A program made the translations under genes and the position numbers. From Candidatus Hodarchaeota archaeon (GTDB lineage: Archaea > Asgardarchaeota > Heimdallarchaeia > Hodarchaeales > Hodarchaeaceae): a stretch of 15,169 bases of DNA. Location of the stretch: assembly GCA_016840305.1 (NCBI GenBank), contig JAEOSP010000563.1:1-15169 (forward strand), in the 5' to 3' direction. How positions within the stretch are numbered: position 1 is the stretch's first letter; each line of letters opens with the position of its first letter. The notes below the pieces were generated by a model. It was not told the DNA's origin. It did not search any database and saw only the letters and a list, made by a program, of their open reading frames with translations. Of this stretch, positions 14,570 through 15,169 are shown piece after piece.

Positions 14570-15169
14570 ATGATTAAATTGACGAAAATTAAATACAGCT
14601 TAATTATTGCGGTTTTTATAACTCTAATGAGTATGTCTACCGTAGCAATTAATGCTGCCACTACTCCCATCGTTCCTATAGGAGATATGGAGGATAAATA
14701 TACTCCTTCATCATATGGCGATTGGGATTATTATGTTCTTCCTCCTGACACAGCTTTTTCAGGTGTAGTTTACGGAGGAGGTAGTGCACCTAGCTCAGAT
14801 ACAAGACGCACTGATGTGCAAACCAATGATTTCACCTATTACACTCACGCACTTAACCGTGCAGAAGCCCCTTCGAGTGATTTGTTACAAAGCGATTCTC
14901 GTTATATGCCACACCCTCTCTATGAGAATGAACTGTATCCCCGAGCTGTTAGAATCAATTCTGAGAGAAACCCCGAATTTGTCCAGACTCAAAAATCAGT
15001 TATATCCTTGCATGATGACTATTCAACAACTTTTTTCTCAGAAGGTAATTTTGAACCATATATTGGATATTTCAATACAAGTGGGCCATACTTTCTCGAT
15101 GTTGAGGTAAGTAACAGCAGAGTTATGGGTGTTGTAGCCTTTGATGCAGTATTTCCTGATATGGGTTAC
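14570..15169 (+). CDS. Secreted protein, N-terminal 200 aa (runs off window)
   Basis: An open frame of 200 codons from ATG 14570 to the last base, with no stop, so the gene is cut by the window edge. It opens with a signal peptide: basic MIKLTKIKY, a hydrophobic core, and a likely cleavage near VAINAA (25-30). The mature part is hydrophilic, Ser/Asp/Tyr/Pro-rich, and its end (about 160-200: YIGYFNTSGPYFLDVEV and following) has the strand pattern of a beta-sandwich or pre-peptidase C-terminal-like domain. There are no Cys residues in the visible part. The ribosome site is weak (GGGAT at 14556-14560); an in-frame TTG at 14561 is possible. Family not recognised. Confidence 0.8.
   Translation, partial: MIKLTKIKYSLIIAVFITLMSMSTVAINAATTPIVPIGDMEDKYTPSSYGDWDYYVLPPDTAFSGVVYGGGSAPSSDTRRTDVQTNDFTYYTHALNRAEAPSSDLLQSDSRYMPHPLYENELYPRAVRINSERNPEFVQTQKSVISLHDDYSTTFFSEGNFEPYIGYFNTSGPYFLDVEVSNSRVMGVVAFDAVFPDMGY

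Noticed and set aside
14784..15110. Plus-strand 108-codon frame
   Set aside because: It lies in another register within the secreted-protein gene, which has a signal peptide and runs open from 14570 to the window end.
1..15169. CRISPR array, insertion sequence or attachment site
   Set aside because: No spaced direct-repeat series, transposase or integrase motif, or terminal inverted repeats were seen.

Overview
The window is about 15.2 kb of AT-rich DNA (roughly one third G+C, estimated by eye) from an archaeon, most likely an Asgard archaeon. The main clue is an Arf-family small GTPase with eukaryote-like switch motifs. Other clues are surface proteins with Ig-like domains, dense N-glycosylation sequons and a C-terminal Pro-Gly-Phe/hydrophobic/Arg-Arg sorting tail, a UbiA-type prenyltransferase, TATA-like boxes, GGTGA/AGTGA ribosome sites and frequent TTG starts. 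The tail suggests a Heimdallarchaeia-like lineage, but that is inference. No rRNA, tRNA, CRISPR array or mobile element was seen.

Layout: (1) 1-2176, minus strand: a 509-aa protein with an N-terminal winged helix (TrmB-like) and, 6 nt downstream, the Arf-like GTPase, with a hairpin/T-run terminator at the left edge. (2) 2177-2488: regulatory gap with clustered ACTAA/TTAGT half-sites and a TATA-like run. (3) 2489-7860, plus strand: an unrecognised Lys-rich protein, a single-pass surface protein with an acidic cytoplasmic tail, a possible 35-aa protein, a promoter region with an inverted repeat around a TATA box, an 885-aa surface protein ending in a clear terminator, and a HAD hydrolase. (4) 7865-10147, minus strand: UbiA prenyltransferase followed by a class III aminotransferase, probably one operon. 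(5) 10588-12814, plus strand: an MFS transporter overlapping a tandem-GNAT acetyltransferase. (6) 12824-14402: a minus-strand HxlR-type regulator diverging from a 54-aa Cys/His protein and a NapH-like membrane polyferredoxin. (7) 14570-15169: the first 200 codons of a secreted protein that runs off the window.

The two associations most likely to matter are the winged-helix protein/Arf GTPase operon, which links a eukaryote-like GTPase to a regulator-like partner, and the HxlR/Cys-His small protein/NapH-like cluster, which looks like a redox- or metal-responsive membrane electron-transfer unit. The large surface protein, with three Ig repeats and a central Ser/Thr/Gly-rich beta region bracketed by its only two cysteines, is the most unusual single protein.
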